The notes below the pieces were generated by a model, which saw only the letters and a list, made by a program, of their open reading frames with translations, made no database searches and was not told where the DNA came from. A stretch of DNA of 41,003 nucleotides from NCBI GenBank assembly GCA_003213155.1, contig QCNQ01000009.1, forward strand, positions 1-41,003, in the 5' to 3' direction. The translations under genes were made by a program, and so were the position numbers. This document shows positions 1 through 7,945 of this stretch, in pieces. The number at the start of each line of letters is the position of its first letter. Position 1 is the stretch's first letter. This stretch comes from Pelagibacteraceae bacterium AG-426-G02. GTDB taxonomy: Bacteria > Pseudomonadota > Alphaproteobacteria > Pelagibacterales > Pelagibacteraceae.

Positions 1-1083
1 AGCGAGATAAAACTCCCACATTCTAAAAAATTTTTCATCGAACATTTGGATTATTTTATCTTTATTTTTTAAACAGTTTTCTTTCCAGTGTCTTAAAGTA
101 TGAGCATAATGAAGTCTTAAAACTTCAATGTCAGTTACAATTAAGCCGGCTTTTTCAATAGGATTCGTTACTTCACTTAAGCTTGGGGTATAACCACCAG
201 GAAAAATATATTTTGTAATCCAAGGATGAGGATCTCTTGGTGGGTTAACAGACCCAATAGTGTGAATTAACGAAACACCATCATCTTTCAACAATTTTTC
301 AATTTGTTTAAAAAACTTTTTATAAAATTTCCTTCCAACGTGTTCGAACATGCCAACACTCACTATTCTATCAAATTTCTCATCCAGCTCTCTATAATCC
401 ATCAGTTTAAATTTTACTTGGTTCTGTAAATTCATTTCTTTTGCTTTTTGATTACAATAGTTTAGTTGATTTTCTGATAGGGTTATTCCTGTAACTTCAC
501 ATTTAGCATTTTTAGCAATATCAATTGCTAATGATCCCCAGCCACATCCTATGTCTAAAACTTTTTGGTCAGGTTTAATATTTAATTTTTTAATTATATG
601 TTGAATCTTATTATTCTGTGCAGTTTCAAGACTATCATTTTCATTTTTAAAATAAGCACATGAATATTGTCTTTTAGGATCTAAAAACAAATCATAGAGA
701 TCATCTTTGATATCATAATGATGTGAAACATTCATTTTAGATTTTTTGATAAAGTTAAAATTGGTAAGATATCGGTAAGACCCCCTAAGTTTATTTAAAA
801 GATAACTAAAAATGTTTAACTCATTTCTTCCAATGTTCATCAATGCTAGATCTAAAAAATCTGTAAGAGATCCATTTTCGATAACAATATCTCCATTTGT
901 ATATGCCTCCCCAAAGTAAAGATCTGGATGAAATAGTAATTTATAATGAAGTTTCTTATTTAGAATTTTTAATTTAATAGGATCGTCAGTTGGCTGGCCA
1001 ATAATATAATCCTTGGAGTCAGCGTCGGTCAGGATAAACCCTCCTTTTTTAAATACTTTATTAAGAAATCTCGCTAAATACAT
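1..1083 (-). CDS. cfa: Cyclopropane-fatty-acyl-phospholipid synthase (partial, C-terminus off the edge)
   Basis: A SAM-dependent methyltransferase predicted to add a methylene bridge to unsaturated acyl chains of membrane phospholipids. From the ATG at 1083 the frame stays open for 361 codons to the window edge; family members are about 380-410 residues, so only the C-terminal tail is missing. Visible are the family signature SHHYDIKDDLYDLFLDP with YSCAYF, and the SAM-binding loop VLDIGCGWGSLAI. The stop of the upstream aldolase gene (1085-1087) is one base from this ATG, so the two are probably co-translated. The family call is firm. Exact chemistry is less so, since related SAM methyltransferases share the fold. 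Confidence 0.9.
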   Translation of the reverse strand, partial: MYLARFLNKVFKKGGFILTDADSKDYIIGQPTDDPIKLKILNKKLHYKLLFHPDLYFGEAYTNGDIVIENGSLTDFLDLALMNIGRNELNIFSYLLNKLRGSYRYLTNFNFIKKSKMNVSHHYDIKDDLYDLFLDPKRQYSCAYFKNENDSLETAQNNKIQHIIKKLNIKPDQKVLDIGCGWGSLAIDIAKNAKCEVTGITLSENQLNYCNQKAKEMNLQNQVKFKLMDYRELDEKFDRIVSVGMFEHVGRKFYKKFFKQIEKLLKDDGVSLIHTIGSVNPPRDPHPWITKYIFPGGYTPSLSEVTNPIEKAGLIVTDIEVLRLHYAHTLRHWKENCLKNKDKIIQMFDEKFFRMWEFYLA

Positions 1084-1084
1084 C

Positions 1085-1969
1085 TCAAGCTGCCAATTGT
1101 GATTTTGTTTCAAAATTTAAATCTTTTAAACTCTGCAAAAGATTTCTCTCATCAACTTTGCTAAGTAAACTTAAAGGTGGTAATAGATTTCCATAAATTT
1201 TGTTCTCTTTTGAAAACAAAGTATGAAGAGCTGAAATTAAATTATATTTTTCAAAAGTATTTCTGACATTAACTAATTTTTGGTTTAAAGAATGATCTTT
1301 CTTTTCTTTAAAATCATCGTAAACTTTTCGAGCTAATTGAGATGTAGCATTGCAAGTTGCAGTAATAATTCCTGAACAACCAATTTCTAATCCTTTAAGT
1401 AATTTTGACTCTGAACCTGGCATAACTGAAAAATTTTCCAACTTTAGCTTTTCAAATAAATTGTAAGAACTATCCTTCACACCTACAATTTGATCAGGAA
1501 ATTTGTGAACCAATTTTTCCACACATTCAATACTAAATTTATATCCACACAATTTTTCAAAATTATAAAGTATAATTTTAGACTCTGGTACTGCATCAAT
1601 GATTTTTGTGTAAAAGTTTATTACATCCTTGTCTTGATATTTATAATAAGCTGGTGGCATGATTAAAAATTTTTTAAAGTTTAGAGAAACTGAAATTTTC
1701 ATTAAATTAATTGTTTCATTTAAAGAATTTAATCCTGTTCCGATTAAATGTTTTTCTTTGTATTTACTTTCTGAAAGGTGATTTAGTAATTTAATCTTTT
1801 CAACGATAGGAATTAATTGCGCTTGGCCAGTGCTTCCAAATATTGCTGTGCCATGACAACCTTGGTCAATTAAATTTTCTGCATGTGATATAGTTTTTTC
1901 AATATTTAAGCTCAAATCAGAGTTCAGAACTGACATCGAAGCTGCATATATCCCACTTATTTTTGTCAT
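1085..1969 (-). CDS. DapA/NanA-superfamily class I aldolase (dihydrodipicolinate synthase family)
   Basis: A 294-residue TIM-barrel lyase of the DHDPS/N-acetylneuraminate lyase superfamily. The Schiff-base lysine is in IVGVKDSS (K165), the conserved tyrosine in ILYNFEK (Y135), and the substrate-carboxylate loop reads GSTGQ (about 46-50). Canonical DapA has a GTTGE-type loop and an arginine shortly after the YN motif (YNVPGRTG); here that stretch is YNFEKLCGYKFS with no arginine. I therefore doubt it makes dihydrodipicolinate and expect another 2-oxo-acid aldolase or dehydratase. It is the first gene of a two-gene leftward unit with the cyclopropane synthase, one base apart. The true substrate cannot be read from the sequence. 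Confidence 0.8.
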   Translation of the reverse strand: MTKISGIYAASMSVLNSDLSLNIEKTISHAENLIDQGCHGTAIFGSTGQAQLIPIVEKIKLLNHLSESKYKEKHLIGTGLNSLNETINLMKISVSLNFKKFLIMPPAYYKYQDKDVINFYTKIIDAVPESKIILYNFEKLCGYKFSIECVEKLVHKFPDQIVGVKDSSYNLFEKLKLENFSVMPGSESKLLKGLEIGCSGIITATCNATSQLARKVYDDFKEKKDHSLNQKLVNVRNTFEKYNLISALHTLFSKENKIYGNLLPPLSLLSKVDERNLLQSLKDLNFETKSQLAA

Positions 1970-2019
1970 AATAAAAATTTATATAAAATATAAATATTAG
2001 TAAAGTTTATAAATCGAAT

Positions 2020-2982
2020 ATGAAAATACTAGCTGTCCAAAATAGAATGGGTATTGGCGATACAGTAATCTTTTTACCCTTTATTAAGGCAATATCAAAA
2101 AAATACAATTCACCAGTAAGTCTCCTGGTAAGAGAAAATTCGAAAGCGACAGAGTTTTTACATCAAACTAATTACATTAATAAAATTCTTATCTTAGAAA
2201 GAGATAAAAAATTAAGTAATAACCATGGTGGTTTTTTTGGAACTTTAAATTTAATGAAAGAATTAAAAAAACAAAGTTTTGATAAAATTTTCATTTTTAA
2301 TTCTTCTCTTAGATTTAATATAATAGCAAAATTATCAGGAATAACTGAAATTTATCAGTATCCATTATTTAGTAAAACTGACCAGCACATTATCAATACG
2401 CCAAAAAAATTTTTAAAAGATAAATTAAATATTAAAGAAATTGAAGATCCTGAAATACATATTGATGATGAAACTATTTCAAAATCAGTTGAAAAATTTA
2501 ACATTGATAGAAATAAAATTAATATACTATTAGGAATTGGTGGCTCAGGCCCAACGAAAAGAGTTCCCTCAAGAATATTTATTAATTTTATGGAAAAAAT
2601 TTCAAAAATTAAAAAATGTAAGTTTTATCTTGCCACCGGTAAAAATAGTGATGAGCAAATTATTCTTAATGAAATACTTCAATCTAAATTTAAAGACGCA
2701 TGTTTACCTTTAGATGATTTATCGATTAAAGAAATTTTGCCGATCATAAAAAACTGCAATCTGTCTATTTGTAATGACTCAAGTTTTAGTCACTTATCTG
2801 CGGCATTGGGGACTAAAACGATAACTTTGATGGTTGATACTCCAATTATTTACGGAAATTATAATACTAAAATGTTCCCTGTAATTCCGGATGGTGAGGA
2901 AACTGTCAAGCATCATACCTCTGGAAAAGATAGAATAAATCCACAGAAAATATTTGATAAAGCTTTAGAGATTCTAAATTAA
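2020..2982 (+). CDS. Glycosyltransferase family 9 (ADP-heptose:LPS heptosyltransferase-like)
   Basis: A 320-residue GT-B fold protein of family GT9, which transfers heptose or related sugars from nucleotide donors to the lipopolysaccharide core at the inner face of the cytoplasmic membrane. The N-terminus has the acceptor-side motif (MGIGDTVIFLPFIKAI, residues 10-25). The C-terminal half carries the donor-side features: LLGIGGSGPTKRVP near 170-184 and CNDSSFSHLSAALGTKTI near 251-268. It stands alone, without other LPS genes next to it, so the sugar is unknown. Its stop codon overlaps the stop of the convergent J-domain gene by 4 bases. Confidence 0.85.
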   Translation: MKILAVQNRMGIGDTVIFLPFIKAISKKYNSPVSLLVRENSKATEFLHQTNYINKILILERDKKLSNNHGGFFGTLNLMKELKKQSFDKIFIFNSSLRFNIIAKLSGITEIYQYPLFSKTDQHIINTPKKFLKDKLNIKEIEDPEIHIDDETISKSVEKFNIDRNKINILLGIGGSGPTKRVPSRIFINFMEKISKIKKCKFYLATGKNSDEQIILNEILQSKFKDACLPLDDLSIKEILPIIKNCNLSICNDSSFSHLSAALGTKTITLMVDTPIIYGNYNTKMFPVIPDGEETVKHHTSGKDRINPQKIFDKALEILN

Positions 2983-3482
2983 GAAATATCGTTCAAAACT
3001 ATATCTTTTGCTTCATTTACTATTGAGGACAACCTAGCTGTCTCTGGTGAAATATCCGGATGGATTTTTTTTTGTATTTTAACATAAGCTTTATTTACAT
3101 CTTCTTTTGTAATTTTTTTATTCACATCTAAATTTAATATTTTATATGCTTCAGTTACTGAAATTGAAGATGAGTTATTTAGGTTCGATTGATTAAAAGA
3201 AAATCTTCCTGATCTTCTCAATGTTTGAATTAATCTATAAAGCGATATTAATTGAAAAATAGATAGACCTTTTAATTTTAATAATGCAAGACTAGCTAAT
3301 GTAAAAGGCAACGTTAATAAAAAACGCCCACCGATGGCAAATAAAATTGCTAATACAATAAATCCAAGTATTAATAAAATCCTTAGACCTTTTGATATTT
3401 TTTTTGAGGAAATCTTAGTTATAAATTTCAATAGAAAGTATAAAATAGTCAAAATGACTAATGTATAAATTATGATATTCAT
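2979..3482 (-). CDS. Membrane-anchored J-domain protein (Pam18/Tim14-like)
   Basis: A 167-residue protein with about three hydrophobic segments (roughly 3-20, 33-51, 53-70) and a C-terminal J-like domain. That domain holds the HPD tripeptide (H141-P142-D143) in KKIHPDIS, preceded by the helix VTEAYKILNLD. HPD is what J proteins use to stimulate Hsp70/DnaK ATPase. A membrane N-terminus with a C-terminal J domain matches alphaproteobacterial proteins related to mitochondrial Pam18/Tim14. It probably recruits DnaK to the inner membrane; clients are unknown. It is divergent from the oligopeptidase gene with a 16-base gap and convergent with the GT9 gene. Confidence 0.8.
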   Translation of the reverse strand: MNIIIYTLVILTILYFLLKFITKISSKKISKGLRILLILGFIVLAILFAIGGRFLLTLPFTLASLALLKLKGLSIFQLISLYRLIQTLRRSGRFSFNQSNLNNSSSISVTEAYKILNLDVNKKITKEDVNKAYVKIQKKIHPDISPETARLSSIVNEAKDIVLNDIS

Positions 3483-3498
3483 ATAGTTCTTCTTTTTT

Positions 3499-5574
3499 AT
3501 GAAGGTACCACAACTTAGAAAAAAACTGGAAATAAAATCTTGTCACAACACGAGTTGGGAAGATAATTATAGCTGGATACATCAAAAAGATATTCTTGAA
3601 GTCTTAAAAGACAAAAATAAATTAAATCCAGAAGTAAAAAAATACTTAATTGAAGAAAACAATCATACTGACTATCATCTTAAAGATACTAAAAACTTAC
3701 AGAAAAAACTCTTTGATGAAATAAAGGGAAGAATAAAATTAGATGATGAGTCTCTTCCTTTTAGAGATCACACTTATGATTATTGGACAAAAACCACAAC
3801 CGAAGGAAATTATTCTATCAAACTCCGTAAAAAAATTAATACAGATAATGTTGAAGAAATTTGGAACGGAGATAAAGAAAAAGAAAAATTAGGCGTTGAA
3901 TATTTTGGAGTGGGAGATTTAGAAGTAAGCCATAACGATAAGCTACTTGCATATTCTCTGGATACCAAAGGATCAGAGTATTACAAAATCTTCATAAGAG
4001 ATGTTTCAACAAATAAGTTGGTCACAAAAGAAATAATGGATACATCTGGCAGTATTACTTTTAGTCTAGACGATAAATATATTTTTTACTCAAAATTAGA
4101 TGAAAATCATCGTGCCCGAAAAATATATAGACATAAAATTGGAGACCATTTAAGTGAGGATTATTTGGTTTTTGAAGAAAAAAGTGAAGCTTTTACAGTT
4201 GGAATAAGCTTAACCTCTGATGAAAAATATTATCTAATAACAACTTCTGATCACAACACATCAGAGCAATACTACTTTGGTGTTGATGAAATAACTCCAA
4301 AACCAAAATTAATCATTAAAAGACAAAGAGGAATTTTATACTCTATAAATTCTTGGGCTAACAATTTTTACAATCATACAAATAATGATGCTGAAGATTT
4401 TAAGATTGATATCTCTTCAAGCTTAGAGAACCAAAATTGGAAACCTTTTGTGCCTTCAAAAAATGAGGTTTTAATTGGTGGTTGTGTGTTTTTAAAAAAT
4501 TGGATAATTCGGTCAGAAACTTCTGATGCATTAGATAAGTTATTCATAAGAAATATATCAACAAATTTTGAGGAAGAATTAATTTTTTCAGATGAAAAAG
4601 TATACGTACCAAATATTTCTCTTAAACAAAAAGATCGAAACACAGACGAAATTTACCTTGGATATTCATCGCCGAAAACTCCTTCAAGAGTTTATTCATA
4701 TAATCTTTCAGATAAATCTAAAAAATTAGTAAAAGAACAAGAAATTCCATCAGGCCATAATTCAGAAGATTATATTGTAGAGAGAATTGAATATAAATCT
4801 CATGATGGAAGAATGGTTCCTTTAACAATAACAAGACATAAGAAAACTAAGATTGATGGAACTGCAAATGTCTTATTGTACGGTTATGGTTCATACGGAA
4901 ATTCAATGAGCCCTGGTTTTTCATCTACACGTTTGAGTTTGATCAACAGAGATATCATCTGGGCTACAGCCCATATTAGAGGTGGAATGGAAAAAGGTAT
5001 GAAATGGTGGAAAGAAGGAAAATTAACAAACAAAAAAAATACTTTTGAGGATTACATTTATGCAGCTAAATATTTAATTGAAAAGAAATACTCTTCAGCT
5101 GGTAAGATCATTGGTATGGGTGGATCTGCAGGTGGATTATTAATGGGAGCAGTGGTAAACCAATCTCCAAAATTATTTTTAGGGATTATAATGGCGGTTC
5201 CATTTGTTGACTCTTTAACTACTAACCTTGATCACTCTCTACCATTAACAGTTGGTGAATTTGATGAGTTTGGTAATGCCAAAGATAATAAAGATCACTT
5301 TGATTATATATTTTCTTATGCTCCTTATAATAATATAAAAAAAATGGACTACCCTCATATGTTAATTACCACTAGTTTAAGTGACAATAGAGTATTGTTT
5401 GATGAGCCTGCTAAATTTACTGCCAAGCTAAGAGACTTAAAAACAGATAATAATTTATTACTTTTAAAAACAGAAATGGATGCAGGTCATGGTGGAAAAT
5501 CAGGTAGAGATGGCGCTATAGAAGAAATAGCTTTAGACTATGCTTTTGCACTAAAAATTTCAAAAAAAATTTAA
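3499..5574 (+). CDS. ptrB: Oligopeptidase B (prolyl oligopeptidase family, S9A)
   Basis: A 691-residue serine peptidase that cleaves short peptides, in this subfamily after basic residues. An N-terminal beta-propeller spans roughly residues 70-410 and the alpha/beta-hydrolase domain follows. Catalytic residues are visible: nucleophile Ser543 in GMGGSAGGLL, Asp629 in SLSDNRVLFDEPAKF and His664 in DAGHGGKSGRDG. Length is normal for the family. There is no signal peptide, so it acts in the cytoplasm. Only 16 bases separate its start from the divergent J-domain gene. No terminator is evident before the hsp20 promoter at 5584. Confidence 0.92.
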   Translation: MKVPQLRKKLEIKSCHNTSWEDNYSWIHQKDILEVLKDKNKLNPEVKKYLIEENNHTDYHLKDTKNLQKKLFDEIKGRIKLDDESLPFRDHTYDYWTKTTTEGNYSIKLRKKINTDNVEEIWNGDKEKEKLGVEYFGVGDLEVSHNDKLLAYSLDTKGSEYYKIFIRDVSTNKLVTKEIMDTSGSITFSLDDKYIFYSKLDENHRARKIYRHKIGDHLSEDYLVFEEKSEAFTVGISLTSDEKYYLITTSDHNTSEQYYFGVDEITPKPKLIIKRQRGILYSINSWANNFYNHTNNDAEDFKIDISSSLENQNWKPFVPSKNEVLIGGCVFLKNWIIRSETSDALDKLFIRNISTNFEEELIFSDEKVYVPNISLKQKDRNTDEIYLGYSSPKTPSRVYSYNLSDKSKKLVKEQEIPSGHNSEDYIVERIEYKSHDGRMVPLTITRHKKTKIDGTANVLLYGYGSYGNSMSPGFSSTRLSLINRDIIWATAHIRGGMEKGMKWWKEGKLTNKKNTFEDYIYAAKYLIEKKYSSAGKIIGMGGSAGGLLMGAVVNQSPKLFLGIIMAVPFVDSLTTNLDHSLPLTVGEFDEFGNAKDNKDHFDYIFSYAPYNNIKKMDYPHMLITTSLSDNRVLFDEPAKFTAKLRDLKTDNNLLLLKTEMDAGHGGKSGRDGAIEEIALDYAFALKISKKI

Positions 5575-5583
5575 TTTCTCAAT

Positions 5584-5614
5584 CTTGAAAAAACTTAAAT
5601 CGTTCCTATATAAT
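5584..5614 (+). promoter_or_regulatory. Heat-shock-type (RpoH) promoter of hsp20, overlapping a sigma-70-like promoter
   Basis: CTTG at 5584-5587, a 17-base spacer and CCTATAT at 5605-5611 match the alphaproteobacterial RpoH pattern CTTG-N17-CYTATNT. The same bases also contain TTGAAA (5585-5590) and TATAAT (5609-5614) 18 bases apart, a near-consensus sigma-70 promoter. The predicted transcript starts near 5621, about 50 bases before the ATG. Which sigma factor is used cannot be decided from the sequence; both may be. Confidence 0.7.
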
Positions 5615-5648
5615 TTGTGTAGGTCGCCTAATGGGGCTTATAAATAAA

Positions 5649-5666
5649 CTTGCTTAACAAAGGAGG
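5649..5666 (+). promoter_or_regulatory. Possible ROSE-like RNA thermometer hairpin sequestering the hsp20 ribosome binding site
   Basis: The Shine-Dalgarno AGGAGG (5661-5666) lies 4 bases from the ATG at 5671. Just upstream, CTTGCTT (5649-5655) can pair with AAGGAG (5660-5665) across the loop AACA, leaving G5652 bulged. A UUGCU anti-SD strand with a bulged G is the hallmark of ROSE thermometers in alphaproteobacterial small heat-shock genes. The longer multi-hairpin leader of classic ROSE elements is not obvious in the roughly 50-base leader. This is a structural inference from sequence only. Confidence 0.5.
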
Positions 5667-5670
5667 ATAT

Positions 5671-6117
5671 ATGACAAGTAAGGATCTATCTATATTTAAC
5701 TCATTAAGACCATTCTCGATTGGGTTCGACGATATGTTTGATCAATTTGAGAATATGTTGGGAAATGGTGCAATGACAATGCAATCCAATTACCCACCAT
5801 ACAACATCAGAAAGACTGGTAAAGATAACTACGCTATTGAAGTTGCTTTAGCAGGTTTCAACAAAAAAGATGTTGAGGTTGAGTTCGAAGATAATTTATT
5901 AACTGTAAAAACAAAACAAGTTGATAAATCTGAGGATAAAAATGCTGATGGAGAGATCATTCATAAGGGAATATCTCAAAGACAATTTGCTAGATCATTT
6001 ACAATTGCTGATGACGTTAAAGTAAATGGTGCCGAGCTCAAAGATGGTCTTTTAACAATATCTTGCGAAAGAATTGTACCAGAGCATAAGAAGAAAAAAC
6101 TAATCGAAATTAGATAA
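5671..6117 (+). CDS. Small heat-shock protein (Hsp20/alpha-crystallin family, IbpA-like)
   Basis: An ATP-independent holdase that binds unfolding proteins during stress. The alpha-crystallin domain runs from about residue 32 (PPYNIRKTGKDNYAI) to 125 and includes the AGF motif and the GLLTI strand; a short basic tail follows, ending near KKLIEIR. I start at the ATG at 5671 because a strong AGGAGG precedes it; an in-frame TTG at 5650 would put this Shine-Dalgarno inside the coding region. The product is then 148 residues, normal for IbpA-type proteins. A heat-shock-type promoter and a possible RNA thermometer lie upstream, so both transcription and translation may respond to temperature. Confidence 0.93.
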   Translation: MTSKDLSIFNSLRPFSIGFDDMFDQFENMLGNGAMTMQSNYPPYNIRKTGKDNYAIEVALAGFNKKDVEVEFEDNLLTVKTKQVDKSEDKNADGEIIHKGISQRQFARSFTIADDVKVNGAELKDGLLTISCERIVPEHKKKKLIEIR

Positions 6118-6126
6118 GTTAAAGCC

Positions 6127-6157
6127 TTGCTTGCGGGGCAACTAGCTTCGCAAGTAA
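6127..6157. terminator. Hairpin between convergent genes, possible bidirectional terminator
   Basis: Bases 6127-6139 pair with 6145-6157 in a 13-base-pair stem (with three G-T pairs) around the loop AACTA. It sits between the hsp20 stop (6117) and the stop of the leftward lipoprotein gene (6159-6161). Neither side has a proper T-run, so it may be a weak terminator or an RNA 3'-end stabiliser rather than a classical intrinsic terminator. Confidence 0.5.
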
Positions 6158-6158
6158 A

Positions 6159-6470
6159 CTAAAAACATCCTTTTGATGAAAATCCAATTACCACTGAGTT
6201 AGTGTCTACCTCAAATTTTCTTTCACAAGAAATACCATATTTTTTTGTTTTATATACAAGAACTTGATTTCCTTTTTCGTTCTTAAAATCTTCATCAGGA
6301 TTTCCTAGATCAATTTTAAGTTCACTGGATAATTGACCTATATATTTACCCAATCTTTTATTTTCTTGCTCAACAATTTTGTCAGTTTTTTCTTGTACGG
6401 TCTGGCATGCAGTGACCATTAAGGAGAAACTAAGTAACAACACGATTAATTTAAAATTTCTCATTTTCAT
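6159..6470 (-). CDS. Small putative lipoprotein of unknown function
   Basis: A 103-residue protein with an N-terminal hydrophobic signal and lipobox ending in VTAC (cysteine 22), so it is probably lipidated and exported. The mature part has a charged stretch (roughly 27-50), then a region including GNPDEDF and LVYKTKKYGISC, with paired cysteines near the C-terminus (ISC and KGC) that could form a disulfide in the periplasm. I do not recognise a named family. A second ATG at 6464 is an equally good start. It is divergent from the purine permease gene with a 118-base gap. Confidence 0.7.
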   Translation of the reverse strand: MKMRNFKLIVLLLSFSLMVTACQTVQEKTDKIVEQENKRLGKYIGQLSSELKIDLGNPDEDFKNEKGNQVLVYKTKKYGISCERKFEVDTNSVVIGFSSKGCF

Positions 6471-6588
6471 ATTCTAGCTTCTAAATATGACCAAAATATA
6501 AACTTCTTAGTTGAATTATGTTGATAAAATTAGATTTAGCTAAGTATTTGTCAAAAGAATCATCTATTTAATCAGGATAGGAGGAATA

Positions 6589-7899
6589 ATGTTAGACAAA
6601 TATTTTGAGTACAAAAAACACAAAACAGATTTTAAAACAGAAGTAATAGCCGGAACGACTACTTTTTTAACCATGGCTTATATCATGTTTTTAAATCCGT
6701 TTATTTTATCAGGTGAATTTGCTGGACCCGAAAAAGGTTTCTTTGATTTCGGCGCAGTTTACACTGCAACTATTCTAGCAACTGCTTTGGCTTGTTTCAT
6801 AATGGCATTTCATGGAAAAACTTGGCCGATTGGTCTTGCGCCAGGAATGGGGATTAATGCTTTTGTAGCTTTTGGAGTTTGTGCAGGTATGGGATATACA
6901 CCGCAACAAGCTTTGGGTGCTGTATTAGTTGCTGGTGTATTATTTTTAATTATATCGTTAACACCAATAAGAGCATGGCTTATCAACTCTATTCCTAAGA
7001 GTTTAAAGTTAGGAATTGGTGCTGGAATTGGTTTGTTCTTAGCAATTATCGGTCTTCAAATTATGGAAGTAGTTGTTGATAATCCTGTAACATTAGTACA
7101 GCTTGGAAATTTAAGTGATCCACTTGTTTTATTAGGATGCGCAACTTTTATTGCAATAATTGTTTTAGATAAGATGAACGTTAAAGGTAATATCATTATT
7201 GGTATTTTAGTATTTAGTATAATTGCTTGGGCTACGGGTCTTGCAAAGTTTAATGGTATCGCAAGTGCTCCGCCTTCAATGACTTATCTTTTTGAATTTG
7301 ATTTATCTGCAGCTATGACAGCTGGAATGTCTACAGTCATATTTACTCTATTATTTGTTGACTTTTTTGATACTGCAGGAACTTTAACTTCAGTTGCCAA
7401 TGTAGCTGGAAAAGTGGGCAAAGATGGAAAAGTTAAAGACATCAATAAAGCAATGTTATCAGACAGCGTTAGTACTGTTGCAGGAGCTGTAATGGGAACT
7501 ACAACTGTAACTAGTTACGTTGAGTCTGGGGCTGGGGTAAAAGCTGGTGGAAAGACTGGAATGACCTCTTTGGTTATTGGTATATTATTTTTAGCATGTA
7601 TATTTTTTGCGCCCTTAGCAACTAGTTTGCCAAAGCAAATTGATGGTGCTGCTTTACTTTTTGTTTCAGTTTTATTTATTAGAAATATTACTGACATAGA
7701 GTGGAATGATGTTTCAGAATCTGCTCCAGCAATTCTTGCGATGATCGCTATGCCTTTAACTTATAGTATCAGCAATGGTATTGCTCTAGCTTTCGTATCG
7801 TATGCTTTGATCAAGATATTCACTGGTAAATTTGCGACTACCTCACCAGCTATTTGGGTAATAGCAATTTTGAGTGTTGTAAGTTTTGCAGTTGCTTAA
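6589..7899 (+). CDS. Purine permease, NCS2/AzgA (PbuG-like) family
   Basis: A 436-residue inner-membrane transporter with a hydrophobic profile of about 12-14 segments, probably taking up hypoxanthine, guanine or adenine by proton symport. It begins with the AzgA-type N-terminus (KTEVIAGTTTFLTMAYIMF) and has the family stretch GLAPGMGINAFVAF (about 82-95) and FVDFFDTAGTL (about 256-266). A clear AGGAGG lies 6 bases before the ATG. The next gene, on the other strand, is a purine phosphoribosyltransferase, which would trap the imported base as a nucleotide. No purine riboswitch is seen in the 118-base upstream gap. Confidence 0.9.
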   Translation: MLDKYFEYKKHKTDFKTEVIAGTTTFLTMAYIMFLNPFILSGEFAGPEKGFFDFGAVYTATILATALACFIMAFHGKTWPIGLAPGMGINAFVAFGVCAGMGYTPQQALGAVLVAGVLFLIISLTPIRAWLINSIPKSLKLGIGAGIGLFLAIIGLQIMEVVVDNPVTLVQLGNLSDPLVLLGCATFIAIIVLDKMNVKGNIIIGILVFSIIAWATGLAKFNGIASAPPSMTYLFEFDLSAAMTAGMSTVIFTLLFVDFFDTAGTLTSVANVAGKVGKDGKVKDINKAMLSDSVSTVAGAVMGTTTVTSYVESGAGVKAGGKTGMTSLVIGILFLACIFFAPLATSLPKQIDGAALLFVSVLFIRNITDIEWNDVSESAPAILAMIAMPLTYSISNGIALAFVSYALIKIFTGKFATTSPAIWVIAILSVVSFAVA

Positions 7900-7909
7900 A
7901 TATTTATTG

Positions 7910-7945
7910 AACAGGGCTAGTATAAACTAGCCCTGTTTATTTTTT
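7910..7945 (+). terminator. Rho-independent terminator of the purine permease gene
   Basis: A perfect 11-base-pair stem (7910-7920 with 7927-7937) closes the loop TATAAA and is followed by TAT and a run of eight T. The 3' arm is also the end of the leftward phosphoribosyltransferase gene: that gene's stop codon (7927-7929) and last codons lie in the stem. It is the clearest intrinsic terminator in the window. Confidence 0.9.

Noticed and set aside
4374..4643. Antisense reading frame inside oligopeptidase B
   Set aside because: It shows no family features and lies opposite a well-supported enzyme, as do similar frames opposite the RND and polA genes; chance openness in AT-rich DNA.
6471..6588. 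Purine riboswitch upstream of the purine permease gene
   Set aside because: The conserved purine-aptamer loops and three-way junction are absent; only AT-rich spacer and a strong Shine-Dalgarno are visible.
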